DNA of 64,000 nt, taken from NCBI RefSeq assembly GCF_022695515.1, contig NZ_JALDPT010000019.1, positions 1 through 64,000 of the forward strand, in the 5' to 3' direction. A model generated the notes under the pieces. That model saw only the letters and a program-made list of their open reading frames with translations, did not search any database and had not been told where the DNA came from. This DNA is from Phenylobacterium aquaticum. GTDB taxonomy: Bacteria; Pseudomonadota; Alphaproteobacteria; Caulobacterales; Caulobacteraceae. The translations under genes were made by a program, and so were the position numbers. Shown here piece after piece: positions 36,651 to 47,333 of the stretch (positions are counted from its first letter, which is position 1; every line of letters begins with the position of its first letter).

Positions 36651-38731
36651 TGGCCCGCGGGCGGCGCCGGAGAGGGATGCGCTGGGGGCGGGTCTTGCTC
36701 TTCCTGGTCGCCGTGCTGGCCGGTGTCGCCGCCCTGGATCCGAGCCGCCCGGCCGGCCGACACCCGGCCAGCGCCGAGGCCGTGCCGCATCTGACCAAGC
36801 CGGCCGCCCCGGCGCCGAGCACGCTCATCCTCTATACGAACACCGGACCCTGGGGGGATCTGGGCGAGCTCTACGCGATCTTCGCCGCCAATCTCGCCGG
36901 CCGCTTCGGGACCTATGAAGCCAAGCCGGTCAGCGCCTTCGCCCCCGGGGACCTCGACCGACACACGGCGACGATCTTCATCGGCTCGACCTTCGAGGAG
37001 AAGCTGCCGGCGGCCTTCCTGGAGGCCGTCGCCCACAGCGCCCGGCCGGTCCTCTGGATGCAGTACGGCATCGACCAGCTCGCCCGCGCCACCCCCGACT
37101 TCGCCGAGCGGTTCGGCTGGACGCCGCTCGCCTATGATCCGCCGGCCGCGGTCGCCGAGGTCCGATACAAGGGCGCGTCCCTGACCCGCCAGCCGACCGA
37201 CGATGGCGGCGTGACGGCCCTTCGGCTCGATCATCCCGACCGGGTCGATGTTCTGGCCCAGGCGGTCCACGCCGGCGGCCGGGAGGCCCCGTGGGCGGTG
37301 CGGTCGGGATCCCTGACCTATATCGGCGAGAACCCGTTCAGCTACATGTCGGAGACCGATCGCTACCTGATCCTCTCCGACCTGATGTTCGACCTGCTGG
37401 CGCCGAAGACGCAGGAGCGGCATCGCGCCCTGGTGCGGATCGAGGATGTCAGCCCGAACTCCGACCCGGCCAAGCTGAAGGCGATCGCCGACTATCTGTG
37501 GTCGGAGCAGGTCCCCTTCTCGGTGGCGGTGATCGACACCTATGCCGATCCCCTGGGCGTCGAGACCGGCAAGCCCCGCCGCATCGATCTGGCTCATGCG
37601 CCCAAGGTGGTCGACGCCCTGCGCTACATGGCGGCCCATGGCGGGACCCTGATCATGCACGGCCACACCCATCAGGCGGGGCGGATGCGCAATCCCTATG
37701 ACGCGATCACGGGCGACGACTTCGAGTTCTACCGCGCCCATGTCGACGCCAAGAACTACGTCCGTTACGACGGCCCCCTGGCCGAGGACTCGACGCCCTG
37801 GGCCCTGGCGCGGATCGACGAGGGTTTGGCGGTCTGGGCGGCGGCCGGCCTGCCGGCCCCGACCTATTTCGAGTTTCCACACTATGCCGGCTCAGCCGCC
37901 GACTATGTCGCGGTCCAGAACCGGTTCGGCCAGCGCTATGACCGGGCGATCTATTTCCGCGGCACGCTGTCTGGACACCCCGACGCCCGGCGTCAGGACG
38001 GCCAGTTCTTCCCCTATCCGCTGCGCGACGTGTACGGCTCTTGGGTGATCCCGGAGAACCTCGGGAACGTCGAGCAGGTGGGATACAATCACAACACCAG
38101 CCGCACCCCGGCCCAGATCGTGGAGTCCGCCCGGCTGAACCTGGTGGTCCGCGACGGCTTCGCGAGCTTTTTCTACCACGCCTATCTGGGCCCGACCCAG
38201 CTGAAGCAGATCGTCCCGCCGATCAAGGCGATGGGCTACGCCTTCGTCGCCCCGGCGAGCCTGACCCCGCCCGGCGCCGGCCTATTCCGCGGCCATGAGC
38301 TTGGGGGCCGGGACCAGCAGCTTCAGGCGGGTCGCGGTTTGCAGGACATCCGGATCGCCGGCCGGCTGGGCGGCCAGCGCCGCCCGCAGCTGGGCCTCGG
38401 TGATCACGCCGCGGGCCAGCAGATATTCCCCAAGCCGCTGATCCGATCCCCAGAACCCGGCCAGGGCGGCGGCGAGCGTCTTGTGATCCAGCGCCTCCTG
38501 GCGGACGAGCAGGTCGCCCAGCAGCACATGGGGTCTGCGCACCGCGGCCCAGACCTTGGCGGCGTCGGCGGCGTGCAGGGCGCCGCGATCGACCAGCCGG
38601 TCCATTGCCGCATGAGCGGCGCTCAGGGCCCCGTCGCGCCAGCCGAATCTCAGGGCGAAGGCGATGTCGCTGAGCGGCGCATAGACATAGGCGACCCTCT
38701 GGCCGCTGCGGGGCGCGAGAAGGGTCTCTAG
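36650..38731 (+). CDS. DUF2334 polysaccharide-deacetylase-like protein, exported; C-terminus uncertain
   Basis: A membrane anchor or signal segment (RWGRVLLFLVAVLAGVAALD) is followed by a large extracytoplasmic domain and a DUF2334/NodB-like hydrolase fold. The metal-site motifs are RIEDVSPNSDP (Asp) and IMHGHTHQAG (His-x-x-x-His type). Probable role: deacetylation or cleavage of a secreted glycan. Conserved sequence ends near YAFVAPASLTPPG (about 38275). The remaining 150 residues are arginine-, glycine- and glutamine-rich and run antisense through the glycosyltransferase gene, so a one-base indel near 38250-38285 probably removed the true stop (a TGA at 38296-38298 lies in another frame). 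Translationally coupled to wecB. Confidence 0.8.
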   Translation: MARGRRRRGMRWGRVLLFLVAVLAGVAALDPSRPAGRHPASAEAVPHLTKPAAPAPSTLILYTNTGPWGDLGELYAIFAANLAGRFGTYEAKPVSAFAPGDLDRHTATIFIGSTFEEKLPAAFLEAVAHSARPVLWMQYGIDQLARATPDFAERFGWTPLAYDPPAAVAEVRYKGASLTRQPTDDGGVTALRLDHPDRVDVLAQAVHAGGREAPWAVRSGSLTYIGENPFSYMSETDRYLILSDLMFDLLAPKTQERHRALVRIEDVSPNSDPAKLKAIADYLWSEQVPFSVAVIDTYADPLGVETGKPRRIDLAHAPKVVDALRYMAAHGGTLIMHGHTHQAGRMRNPYDAITGDDFEFYRAHVDAKNYVRYDGPLAEDSTPWALARIDEGLAVWAAAGLPAPTYFEFPHYAGSAADYVAVQNRFGQRYDRAIYFRGTLSGHPDARRQDGQFFPYPLRDVYGSWVIPENLGNVEQVGYNHNTSRTPAQIVESARLNLVVRDGFASFFYHAYLGPTQLKQIVPPIKAMGYAFVAPASLTPPGAGLFRGHELGGRDQQLQAGRGLQDIRIAGRLGGQRRPQLGLGDHAAGQQIFPKPLIRSPEPGQGGGERLVIQRLLADEQVAQQHMGSAHRGPDLGGVGGVQGAAIDQPVHCRMSGAQGPVAPAESQGEGDVAERRIDIGDPLAAAGREKGL

Positions 38732-40568
38732 GGCGCCGGGCCGTCTTGTCGAGCGGTTCGGCCAGGGCGACCTGGGTGACCCCGTCGCGGCGCGCCACCG
38801 GCACGGCGCGGAACCGGGCGGCCTGGCGGGCGGTCAGGAGATGCAGCAGGCGCGGCTCGACCTTCATCACGTCCAGGCTGATCGGCTGGCTGCCCGCCTG
38901 TTCGGCGAAGGCCGCGGCTAGCGCTTCCTCGGTCACAGCCCCGCGCTCGACCAGCAGCAGGCCCAGCGGGCGGTAGCGATGCTTCTGGGCCATGAGGGCC
39001 GTGTGCAGGTCGTCGCCGCTGACCTGGTTCCAGTGGCGAAGGAGTTCGCCCAGCCGGGTGCTGCGGTGGCGCAGCTGCTCCAGGCCGGGGAAGGCGTGCT
39101 GGGTCTTGTCCCAGGCGATCGCCCGGCCGGTGATCAGATGGCCGACGAACAGGCGCATGGAGCGGCCGAAGGCGGCGAAGCCGATCAGGTTCGAGACCAC
39201 GATCCGCACCGGGCTGAGCAGGGCGAAGCCGATCCCGTGGGCCCGCGCCGTGAACCAGGCCCGGTGCAGCATGCGGTTCAGCAGGAACAGGGCGTTGACG
39301 ACCAGCAACGCCACCACCCAGCTCCGGTCGATCAGCGGGGGCAGGGCCTGGGCCGCCTGCCAGACCGGGGTGAGGGCGGCGATCAGCGCCACGCTGATCA
39401 GGATCAGATAGGCCAGCGCCCCGACCGGCGCGGTGAACAGGGCCTTGCGGTCGCGGAACAGGAAGTAGCGGTTGGCGAGGTCTCCGAACCAGCCGAGCTG
39501 GGCCCAGCCCATATAGGAAATGCCCAGCATCCAGCGGGCCTTCTGGCGGACGCTGGTGCGCCAGGTGTGCGGGAAGAACTCCTTGGTGGCGACCAGCTCG
39601 CGCCGCAAAACCCGAACCTGGCCCTTGCGGAACCAGGCGGGACGGAACCGCGCCGTGCGGGCGTAGTAGCGGATGAAGTCCGAAGAGAAGCCCAGCGCCT
39701 TCAGCCGGTGGCCGATGTCGTAGTCCTCGGTCAGGCTGGCGGTATTGAACACCTGGCCGGCGCGTTCGGCGCTGAGCGCCTGCAGGGCCTCGCGGCTGAA
39801 GGCCGTGGCCACCCCGGCCGAGGGGGTCATGCGGCTGAGCAGGGCCCGGACCGGCAGGTCCTTGGTGTGGAACTCGGCGAACTCGTCGAGATAGTGGCAG
39901 GCCACCCACTGGTTCCAGCGGCGGTTCATGGACAGGACCGGCAGCTGGATCATGCCGGCGCCCTCGATGAACCAGTTCATCACCCTCAGGCCGAAGGGGT
40001 GCACCACGTCCTCGGCGTCGTGCATGGCGAAGATCTCATAGACCTCGCCGGTCTGCGCCTCGCGGGCCGCGACCCCCTCGAGGATCCAGTTCAGGCAATC
40101 GGCCTTGCAGGTGGGGCCATCGGCCCCGACCCGGGCCAGGTGCACATTGGGAAAGGCCTTCTGGACCCGCTCGACCTCGCGACGGGTGTCGGGGTCGTTC
40201 TGATAGACGCCGACGAAGATGTCGAAGCGGGTGTAGTCGAAGGCGTTGATCGTATTGACCAGCATGTTGGCGATCACCTCGGCCTCGCGCCAGGCGGGGA
40301 CCATGATGGCGATGCGCTGCTCGGGCTTGAGCCGCAGCCGGTCTTCCGAGGGCTTGCGGCGGCCCAGGCGCCGGATGGGGCGGGTCAGGCGCTCCAGCCA
40401 GTAGCAGAGGTCGATGAAGAGATCGTCGGTGGAGGACAGGCAGATCAGCACCGCCACCACAATCAAGAGTAGTTTGAGGGCCAACCAGTAGGTTAGGAGG
40501 GCGTGATCGGCCCCGGCCGACAAGGCCGCGAGGTTCAACTCAAATCCAGATCCGAACAGACCGCTCAC
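38282..40568 (-). pseudogene. NfrB-like family 2 glycosyltransferase with two MshEN domains, frameshifted as sequenced
   Basis: Membrane glycosyltransferase resembling NfrB (phage N4 adsorption protein B). Membrane spans at the start (YWLALKLLLIVVAVLICLSS) and middle; catalytic motifs HDAEDVV (DxD), TEDYDIGHRL and QKARWMLG. After the membrane part come MshEN c-di-GMP-binding motifs RLGELLRHWNQVSGDDLHTA and RPLGLLLVERGAVTEEALAA. Homology then changes frame at about 38735-38740 and continues (ETLLAPRSGQRVAYVYAPLS) to a second MshEN pair, LLGDLLVRQEALDHKTLAAA and RLGEYLLARGVITEAQLRAA, ending at 38282. One extra base in a GC run explains it; the frame as read runs on to 38223. It faces wecB and DUF2334. 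Confidence 0.85.
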
Positions 40569-40671
40569 TTATAGTCACCCACACCCCGTTAACCTTCTTA
40601 GGGTCGGGCGGCAGGCCGCACAACGCCGCTCGCGGATGAGGCGTGTTTTCTGGTGAGGCGGGACGACCGCA

Positions 40672-40699
40672 GGCGCCCGGAGACCGTTCCCCGGGCGCC
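40672..40699 (-). terminator. Hairpin downstream of glcB
   Basis: Nine-base-pair inverted repeat GGCGCCCGG / CCGGGCGCC around a 10-nt loop, starting 11 nt beyond the glcB stop in its direction of transcription. There is no strong T run, so Rho dependence is possible. Confidence 0.55.
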
Positions 40700-40709
40700 C
40701 GGTCGCGGG

Positions 40710-42863
40710 TCAGCCGGCGGCGAGCTGGGCCTTCCGCTCGCGGCGGCGGCGGGTGAGGATGTGCTCGGTGTAGCCGTTGGGCTGGGTGCGGCCCTCGAAC
40801 ACCAGGTCCAGCGCCGCCTGGAAGGCGATCGACTGGTCCGGCGCCGGGCTCATCGGGGTGTAGGCGGCGTCGCCGGCGTTCTGGCCGTCGACCACCTTGG
40901 CCATGCGCACCAGGGTCTCGCGGACCTGGGCCTCGGTGCAGACCCCGTGGTGCAGCCAGTTGGCGATGTGCTGGCTGGAGATCCGCAAGGTGGCGCGGTC
41001 TTCCATCAGCCCGACATTGTGGATGTCCGGCACCTTGGAGCAGCCGACGCCCTGGTCGATCCAGCGGACGACGTAGCCCAGGATGCCCTGGGCGTTGTTG
41101 TCGAGCTCCTCCTGCACGTCGGCGGCGTTCCAGTTGGAGCGGGCCAGCGGCGGGGTCAGCAGTTCGTCCGTGCCCGTGGCCGTGGGGTGCGCGCTCATCT
41201 GCGCCTGCAGGCCCGGCACATCGACCTCGTGATAGTGCAGGGCGTGCAGCACGGCGGCGGTGGGCGAGGGCACCCAGGCGGTGTTGGCGCCGGCCTTGGG
41301 GTGGCCGACCTTGGTGGTCAGCATGGCCTGCATCATGTCGGGCGCGGCCCACATGCCCTTGCCGATCTGGGCATGGCCCGGGAAGCCGGTGGCCAGGCCG
41401 ATCTCGACATTGCGCTTCTCATAGGCCGGCAGCCAGGGCTCGGCCTTGATGGCGTCCTTGCGGACCACGGGGCCGGCTTCCATGGCGGTGTGGATCTCGT
41501 CGCCGGTGCGGTCGAGGAAGCCGGTGTTGATGAACACCACACGATTGCGGGCGGCGTGAATGCAGGCCTTGAGGTTGGCGCTGGTGCGGCGCTCCTCGTC
41601 CATGATGCCGATCTTGACCGTGTTGCGGGCCAGGCCCAGCAGATCCTCGACCAGGTCGAACAGACGGACGGCCAGCGCCACCTCGTCCGGGCCGTGCATC
41701 TTGGGCTTCACGACATAGATGGAGCCGGCCGGGCTGTTGCGGCGGGCCCCCTTCAGGTCGTGCAGGGCGGCGGTGACGGTGATCAGGGCGTCGACCGCGG
41801 TCTCGAAAGCCGCCTCGCCGTTGAAGGTGACGGCGTCGGTGGTCATGTGGTGGCCGACATTGCGCACCAGCATCAGGCTGCGGCCACGCAGGCTCAGCTC
41901 GCCGCCGGTCGCCGACTGATAGACGCGGTCGGCCTCGAGCCGGCGGGTCTCGGTGGCGCCGCCCTTGGCGAAGCTGGCCGACAGGTCGCCCTTCATCAGG
42001 CCGAGCCAGTTGCGATAGACGCCGGTCTTGTCCTCGGCGTCGACCGCGGCGACCGAGTCCTCGCAGTCCTGGATGGCGGTGAGCGCGGCCTCGACCAGAA
42101 CGTCGGCGACCCCGGCCGGATCGTCCTTGCCGATGTTGCTCGACCGGTCGATCAGGATCTCCAGATGCAGGCCGTTGTGGCGCAGCAGGACGCCTTCGGG
42201 GGCGTAGGCGGACCCGCGCCAGCCGACGAACTGACCGTCGTCGGCCAGGGTGGTTTCGCGCCCGTCTTTCAGCTTCACGATCAGGCCGCCGGCGATGACC
42301 GAATAGGCGGTCGCGTCGGCGTGAGAGTCGGACGACAGCGGCGCGACGCGGTCCAGAAGATCGCGCGCAAAGGCGATCACCTTGCCCCCGCGGACCGGAT
42401 CATAGCCCTTGGTTCCGGTCGGCGGCTCGATCGCATCGGTGCCGTAGAGGGCGTCATAGAGGCTGCCCCAGCGCGCATTGGCGGCGTTCAGAGCATACCG
42501 GCCGTTCGAAACCGGCACGACCAGCTGCGGGCCGGCCAGCTTGGCGATCTCCGGGTCGACGTTCTCGACGCCGATGTGGAAGGCCTCGGGCTCTGGCAGC
42601 AGATAGCCGATCTCGCGCAGGAAGGCGGTCTCCTCGGCGACCGAGAAGTCCTTGCCCTTGCGGGCCGCCCACCAGGCGTCAATCTGTTGCTGCAGTTCGT
42701 CCCGACGCGCCAGCAGGGCGGCGTTGCGCGGGGTGAAGTCGGCCAGTACGGCCTCGAGCGCCGCCCAGAACGCTGCGGGCGCGATATCGGTCCCGGGCAG
42801 CAGTTCGCGTTCCACAAAGCTATGCAGAAGGTCGTCGACGGACAGGGTGCTGGTGATGTTCAT
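40710..42863 (-). CDS. glcB: Malate synthase G
   Basis: 717 aa, family G (about 720). Condenses glyoxylate with acetyl-CoA to malate. Start ATG 42863 ([20 protein letters not shown]); the longer frame to 43010 reads back into the regulator gene. Landmarks: [78 protein letters not shown] and [20 protein letters not shown]. Encoded downstream of an ScfR-type regulator, which is divergent from aceA, so both glyoxylate-shunt enzymes share local control. Confidence 0.95.
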   Translation of the reverse strand: MNITSTLSVDDLLHSFVERELLPGTDIAPAAFWAALEAVLADFTPRNAALLARRDELQQQIDAWWAARKGKDFSVAEETAFLREIGYLLPEPEAFHIGVENVDPEIAKLAGPQLVVPVSNGRYALNAANARWGSLYDALYGTDAIEPPTGTKGYDPVRGGKVIAFARDLLDRVAPLSSDSHADATAYSVIAGGLIVKLKDGRETTLADDGQFVGWRGSAYAPEGVLLRHNGLHLEILIDRSSNIGKDDPAGVADVLVEAALTAIQDCEDSVAAVDAEDKTGVYRNWLGLMKGDLSASFAKGGATETRRLEADRVYQSATGGELSLRGRSLMLVRNVGHHMTTDAVTFNGEAAFETAVDALITVTAALHDLKGARRNSPAGSIYVVKPKMHGPDEVALAVRLFDLVEDLLGLARNTVKIGIMDEERRTSANLKACIHAARNRVVFINTGFLDRTGDEIHTAMEAGPVVRKDAIKAEPWLPAYEKRNVEIGLATGFPGHAQIGKGMWAAPDMMQAMLTTKVGHPKAGANTAWVPSPTAAVLHALHYHEVDVPGLQAQMSAHPTATGTDELLTPPLARSNWNAADVQEELDNNAQGILGYVVRWIDQGVGCSKVPDIHNVGLMEDRATLRISSQHIANWLHHGVCTEAQVRETLVRMAKVVDGQNAGDAAYTPMSPAPDQSIAFQAALDLVFEGRTQPNGYTEHILTRRRRERKAQLAAG

Positions 42864-43025
42864 GCGCGTACCGGGCTCTCGAAAAAGGTGTCCCAAGGTC
42901 CGCCGCCGCGGCGACCGACCGTAAGTCTCGGTCGCTTTACTGCACGGAAGCGCGCCGCTTTGAAGCCCCCCGGGGCAAGGAATTTTCCGAATGACTTCGG
43001 CGCCGCACAATCAGGCGATCCGGAC

Positions 43026-44443
43026 TCAGCTGTCCGAAAAGCCGAAGGGAAGGCTCGTCCGGCGGATGTCGTCGGACAGGATCTGGCGGCCGATCGGCGG
43101 GGCCGAACGGGCGGTGCATTCGGTGCGGTGACACAGGCGGCAGGTGACCCGATCGGGGTCGCGGTGTCGGCCCCGAGGCCCGGCTGGTCGCGGGTGTAGA
43201 TCAGCCGGCCAGCGTGCTCGGCGGCGCAGCCGAGCGCGATGGCCCGCTCCACCCGGGGCGTGCCGAAGGCGCCGCCGCCGGCGGTGACGGTGCGGGCGAT
43301 CGAGAAGAATTTCTGACCGTCCGGCAGCTCCAGCCACTGGGTGACGATCTCCCGCGGCGTCTTGAACACCTGGTGCACCGACCACAGCGGACAGCCGCCG
43401 CCGTGCCGGGCGAAGGGGAAGCCGGCGCCGTCCAGGCGCTTGGAGACGTTGCCGGCCGGATCGACCCGGATGAAGAAAAACGGCACCCGCTCGTGCCCCG
43501 GTTTCTGCAGGGTGGTGAGCCGGTGGGCGGTCTGTTCGAAACTGGCGCCGAACTGGCGGGCGAGCGCCTCGACGTCATAGCGCCTCGCCTCCACCGCCCG
43601 GGCGAAGGCGGCGTAGGGCATGATGATCGCCGCCGCCGCATAGCTCGCCAAAGCCCGGCGGGTCAGGCGCTCGCCGCTCTCGGTGTCGAAGCTGCCCTCG
43701 GCCAGCACCGCGTCGACCTCGCCGCGCAGCTCCAGATAGGCCAGCTGCAGGGCGAGCTGGAAGGTCTGGCTGGCGGTGTCCAGGCCGTCGTCCAGCAGGA
43801 TCTCCTTGCGGTGCTGGTCGAGCCTGCGGATCGAGCCGACCATGACGCTGGAGGGCAGGCGGCGCGTGCGCAGGCCGTGCCGGGCCTTGAGATAGCCGGC
43901 CAGATTGTCGTGCCCGGCGACCGCCTCGGCCAGGCGCTCGGCCGCATCGTCCAGGCTGGGGAAGCAGTTGCGCCGCGCCGCCAGGAACCGCCGGGACTCG
44001 GCCACGGGGTCGGGCGCGTCGGAGCTGCGGCTGCCGGTGGCCAGCGATTCCGCCCCCCGGTCGGCCAGCGCCAGCTGCTCCTCGCGATAGGTCGTGTACA
44101 GCCGCAGCAGGGCCTCGGTGATGCCCGGGAAGTTGGTCGCGACGTCGGTGGTCTCCAGCGACTGCAGGTCGATGTCGGCGAACATCGGGTCCTTCAGCAC
44201 CGCCTGCAGCCGGGCGGTTTCGTCCGCCCCGCCGCCGCCGGCGAGCGTCGCCATGTCGATCTTGTAAGTCTGGGCGAGCCGCAGCAGCACCTCTGCGCTA
44301 AGCGGCCGGTGATTGCGCTCCAGCAGGGCCACATAGGAGGCCGAGACATCGAGGTCCGCGGCCATGTCCGCCTGGGTCAGGCCCAGGTCGCGCCGCAGCC
44401 GGCGCAGGCTCGGTCCCACATACAGCCGTCGTTCCGTCGCCAT
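43026..44443 (-). pseudogene. Short-chain fatty acid/acetate-responsive XRE regulator (ScfR/RamB-like), frameshifted as sequenced
   Basis: N-terminal HTH (LRRLRRDLGLTQADMAADLD ... YVALLERNHRPLSAEVLLRL), a central IrrE/ImmA-like region and a C-terminal DUF2083 domain with a Cys cluster. As read, the frame runs to 42860 with a meaningless tail. The expected end, VTCRLCHRTECTARSAPPIG ... RRTSLPFGFSDS, is present in another frame down to a stop at 43026. The switch point is the G run at about 43149, where one G appears missing. ATG 44443 is used (a GTG lies three codons earlier). By analogy with RamB/ScfR it should repress or activate aceA and glcB according to acyl-CoA or acetate supply. Confidence 0.83.
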
Positions 44444-44468
44444 GCCCTGCACGCCCTGAAATGTAGGG

Positions 44469-44487
44469 ACATTACAACATTACAATC
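44469..44487. promoter_or_regulatory. Direct repeat in scfR-aceA control region
   Basis: Tandem ACATTACA ACATTACA ATC at 44469-44487 in an AT-rich patch of the 167-bp gap between divergent scfR-like and aceA genes. TGTAAAGTCATACA follows nearby. A likely binding site for the adjacent XRE regulator, and probably part of the promoters. Confidence 0.45.
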
Positions 44488-44610
44488 AAAATCTGTAAAG
44501 TCATACATCTAGACCTCGCTCGCCCTTTCGCACTGCGGCAAAGGCGGCGTACGGGGGCGGCCAAGATCCGGGCCTTCCTGTTTTCCCCCGGCTGATCGCG
44601 GAAGAGGCAC

Positions 44611-46198
44611 ATGTCCTATCAAGACCACATCATTCAGATGAGCCAGCTCATCTCGAGCAAGAACGGCACCTGGGACGGCATCAACGCCGAGTCCGTGGCC
44701 CGGATGCGTCTCCAGAACCGCTTCAAGACCGGCCTGGAAATCGCCCGCTACACCGCCGACATCATGCGCAAGGACATGGCGGCCTATGACGCCGACTCCT
44801 CGCAGTACACCCAGTCCCTGGGCTGCTGGCACGGCTTCATCGGCCAGCAGAAGATGATCGCGATCAAGAAGCACTTCGGCACCACCGATCGGAAGTACCT
44901 CTACCTGTCCGGCTGGATGGTCGCGGCCCTGCGTTCGGAATTCGGCCCCCTGCCCGACCAGTCGATGCACGAGAAGACCTCGGTGCCGGCCCTGATCGAA
45001 GAGCTCTACACCTTCCTGCGCCAGGCCGACGCCCGTGAGCTCGGCGGCCTGTTCCGCGACCTCGACGCGCCGCGCGCGCGACAAGGCCAAGGAAGCCAAG
45101 CTGCTCGACCAGATCGACAACTATCAGACCCACGTCGTTCCGATCATCGCCGACATCGACGCCGGCTTCGGCAACGCGGAAGCCACCTATCTGCTGGCCA
45201 AGAAGATGATCGAGGCGGGCGCCTGCGCCCTGCAGATCGAAAACCAGGTCTCCGACGAAAAGCAGTGCGGCCACCAGGACGGCAAGGTCACCGTGCCGCA
45301 CGAGGACTTCCTGCAGAAGGTCCGCGCCTGCCGCTACGCCTTCCTCGAGCTGGGCGTCGAGAACGGCATCATCGTCACCCGCACCGACTCGCTCGGCGCC
45401 GGCCTGACCAAGCAGATCGCCGTCAGCCATGAGCCGGGCGACCTGGGCGACAAGTACAACAGCTTCCTGGACTGCGAGGAAATCTCGCCGGCCGACATGA
45501 AGAACGGCGACGTCGTTCTGAACCGCGGCGGCAAGCTGCTGCGTCCGAAGCGCCTGCCCTCCAACCTGTTCCAGTTCCGCGAAGGCACCGGGGCCGAGCG
45601 CTGCGTGCTCGACTCGATCACCTCGCTGCAGAACGGCGCCGACCTGCTGTGGATCGAAACCGAGAAGCCGCACGTCGAGCAGATCGCCAGCATGATGGAC
45701 AAGGTTCGCGAGGTCATCCCGAACGCCAAGCTGGTCTACAACAACTCGCCGTCCTTCAACTGGACCCTGAACTTCCGCCAGCAGGTCTATGACGCCTACA
45801 AGGCGGCCGGTAAGGACGTCTCGGCCTATGACCGCGAAAAGCTGATGAGCGTCGACTACGACACCACCGAACTGGCGATCGAAGCCGACGAACGTATCCG
45901 CACCTTCCAGGCGGACGGCGCCAAGCGGGCCGGCATCTTCCACCACCTGATCACCCTGCCGACCTACCACACCGCGGCCCTGTCGACCGACAACCTGGCC
46001 AAGGAATACTTCGGCGCGGCCGGCATGCTGGGCTACGTCCTGGGCGTTCAGCGCCAGGAACTGCGCCAAGGCATCGCCTGCGTGAAGCACCAGAACATGT
46101 CGGGCTCCGACATCGGCGACGACCACAAGGAATACTTCGCCGGCGAAGCGGCCCTGAAGGCCGGCGGCGTCCACAACACGATGAACCAGTTCGCCTAA
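44611..46198 (+). pseudogene. aceA: Isocitrate lyase, large (about 528 aa) form, frameshifted as sequenced
   Basis: Cleaves isocitrate to glyoxylate and succinate. ATG 44611 has GGAAGAGG 6 nt upstream. The first segment (to about 45065) reads NGTWDGINAESVARMRLQNR and SLGCWHGFIGQQKMIAIKKH. At a GCGC run (45066-45083) homology shifts frame and continues to the stop at 46198. The catalytic signature is KQCGHQDGKV (the KQCGH variant of the large, Pseudomonas-like sub-family), with VYNNSPSFNWTLNFRQQVYD later. One extra base accounts for the break, and no residues are lost. The near-perfect remainder and a terminator argue for an assembly error in a working gene. Confidence 0.9.
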
Positions 46199-46223
46199 GA
46201 CCTGGACCATCTGAACAGGCGGG

Positions 46224-46254
46224 ACGGCCCGGTGCGAAAGCGCCGGGCCGTTTT
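46224..46254 (+). terminator. Rho-independent terminator of aceA
   Basis: Stem CGGCCCGG / CCGGGCCG (8 bp, extendable by one) with a 10-nt loop, followed directly by TTTT, 26 bp after the aceA stop. Confidence 0.85.
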
Positions 46255-46362
46255 GCTATGGGCGGTCGGGCCGCGCGCGGCCCTGGATCCCGGCGCCGGA
46301 TTTGCCCGCCAGGGGCAGGGACGATAGAGTCGAAATCGAACCCGTTCAGGGAGACTTCGACA

Positions 46363-47292
46363 ATGATCTCCGTGTCCGTCCTGGCTCTGCCTGGAGGCCT
46401 GGCCTCCAGCCTGGCCATCACCTGCGACGCGCTCGACACCGCCAACCGGATCAGCCTGAACGGGGGCCGGTCCGCGCCCTTCGCGGTGCAGACCTTGAGG
46501 CTTGGCCGCGAACCTCTCCCGACCTTCGGGCCCGGCGATCTGGTGATCGTGCCCGGCCTGGGCGGTCAGTCGGAGGAGGAGCTGACGGCGCGTCTGGCGG
46601 CCCCCGCCGCGCGCCGGGCGATCCGCATCGTGACCCAGGCCCATGCGGCGGGGGCGACGGTCGCGGCCTCCTGCGCCAGCACCTTCCTCCTGGCCGAGGC
46701 CGGCCTGCTTGCGGGCCGCGAGGCGACCACCACCTGGTGGCTGGCGTCCCTGTTCCGCCGCCGCTATCCGGACGTGGCCCTGAACGTCGACCGCCTCGTC
46801 GTGGCCGACGGACGGGTCCTGACCGCAGGGGCGGCCATGGCCCAGATGGACCTGATGCTCGCCCTCATCGCCCGCTTCGCCAGCGGCGGGCTCTCGGAGG
46901 CCTGCGCCCGCTACCTGCTGTTGGATCAGCGGCGGTCCCAGGCGCCCTATATGGCCGTGACCTTCCTGGCCGGGCAGGACGAGACCATCGCCCGGGCCGA
47001 GACCTGGGTGCGGGCCCATATCGAGGACGACTTCAGCATGGACGATCTGGCCGCCGCGGTCGGCCTCACCCCGCGCACCTTCGCGCGGCGCCTGCACCAG
47101 GTCTGCGGCCTGTCTCCGGTGCGCTTCGCCCAGCGGGTGAGGATCGAGGCGGCGGAGCGGCTCTTGGAGACCACCCGTCTGTCGGTCGATGAGGTGGCTC
47201 GCCGGGTCGGTTATGCCGAGCCCTCGACCCTGCGCCGCCTGATCCGCCGCGAGTCCCGCCGGTCCCCTGCCGAACTGCGCCGCGCGGTCTGA
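46363..47292 (+). CDS. GlxA family AraC-type transcriptional regulator (DJ-1/PfpI + HTH)
   Basis: 309 aa. Start ATG 46363 with GGGAG upstream; the longer frame from 46258 crosses the aceA terminator region. N-terminal DJ-1/PfpI-like domain (DLVIVPGLGGQSEEELTARL; VAASCASTFLLAEAGLLAGR, with the nucleophile-elbow Cys) and C-terminal double AraC HTH (DFSMDDLAAAVGLTPRTFAR; RLSVDEVARRVGYAEPSTLR). GlxA-type regulators often control choline, carnitine or arginine use; the target here is unknown. Confidence 0.88.
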   Translation: MISVSVLALPGGLASSLAITCDALDTANRISLNGGRSAPFAVQTLRLGREPLPTFGPGDLVIVPGLGGQSEEELTARLAAPAARRAIRIVTQAHAAGATVAASCASTFLLAEAGLLAGREATTTWWLASLFRRRYPDVALNVDRLVVADGRVLTAGAAMAQMDLMLALIARFASGGLSEACARYLLLDQRRSQAPYMAVTFLAGQDETIARAETWVRAHIEDDFSMDDLAAAVGLTPRTFARRLHQVCGLSPVRFAQRVRIEAAERLLETTRLSVDEVARRVGYAEPSTLRRLIRRESRRSPAELRRAV

Positions 47293-47333
47293 AGCCCATT
47301 GGACGAAACCCATCGCGATCGCCAAGGTAGGTC

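Noticed and set aside
38299..38731. C-terminal 145 residues of the DUF2334 protein
   Set aside because: They read antisense through the glycosyltransferase coding sequence and show no deacetylase-like pattern; a lost stop is more likely. The coordinates of the open frame are kept only because the true end cannot be fixed.
42860..43025. C-terminal extension of the ScfR-like regulator overlapping glcB
   Set aside because: It arises only after a frameshift at about 43149; the family-typical C-terminus is in the other frame and ends at 43026.
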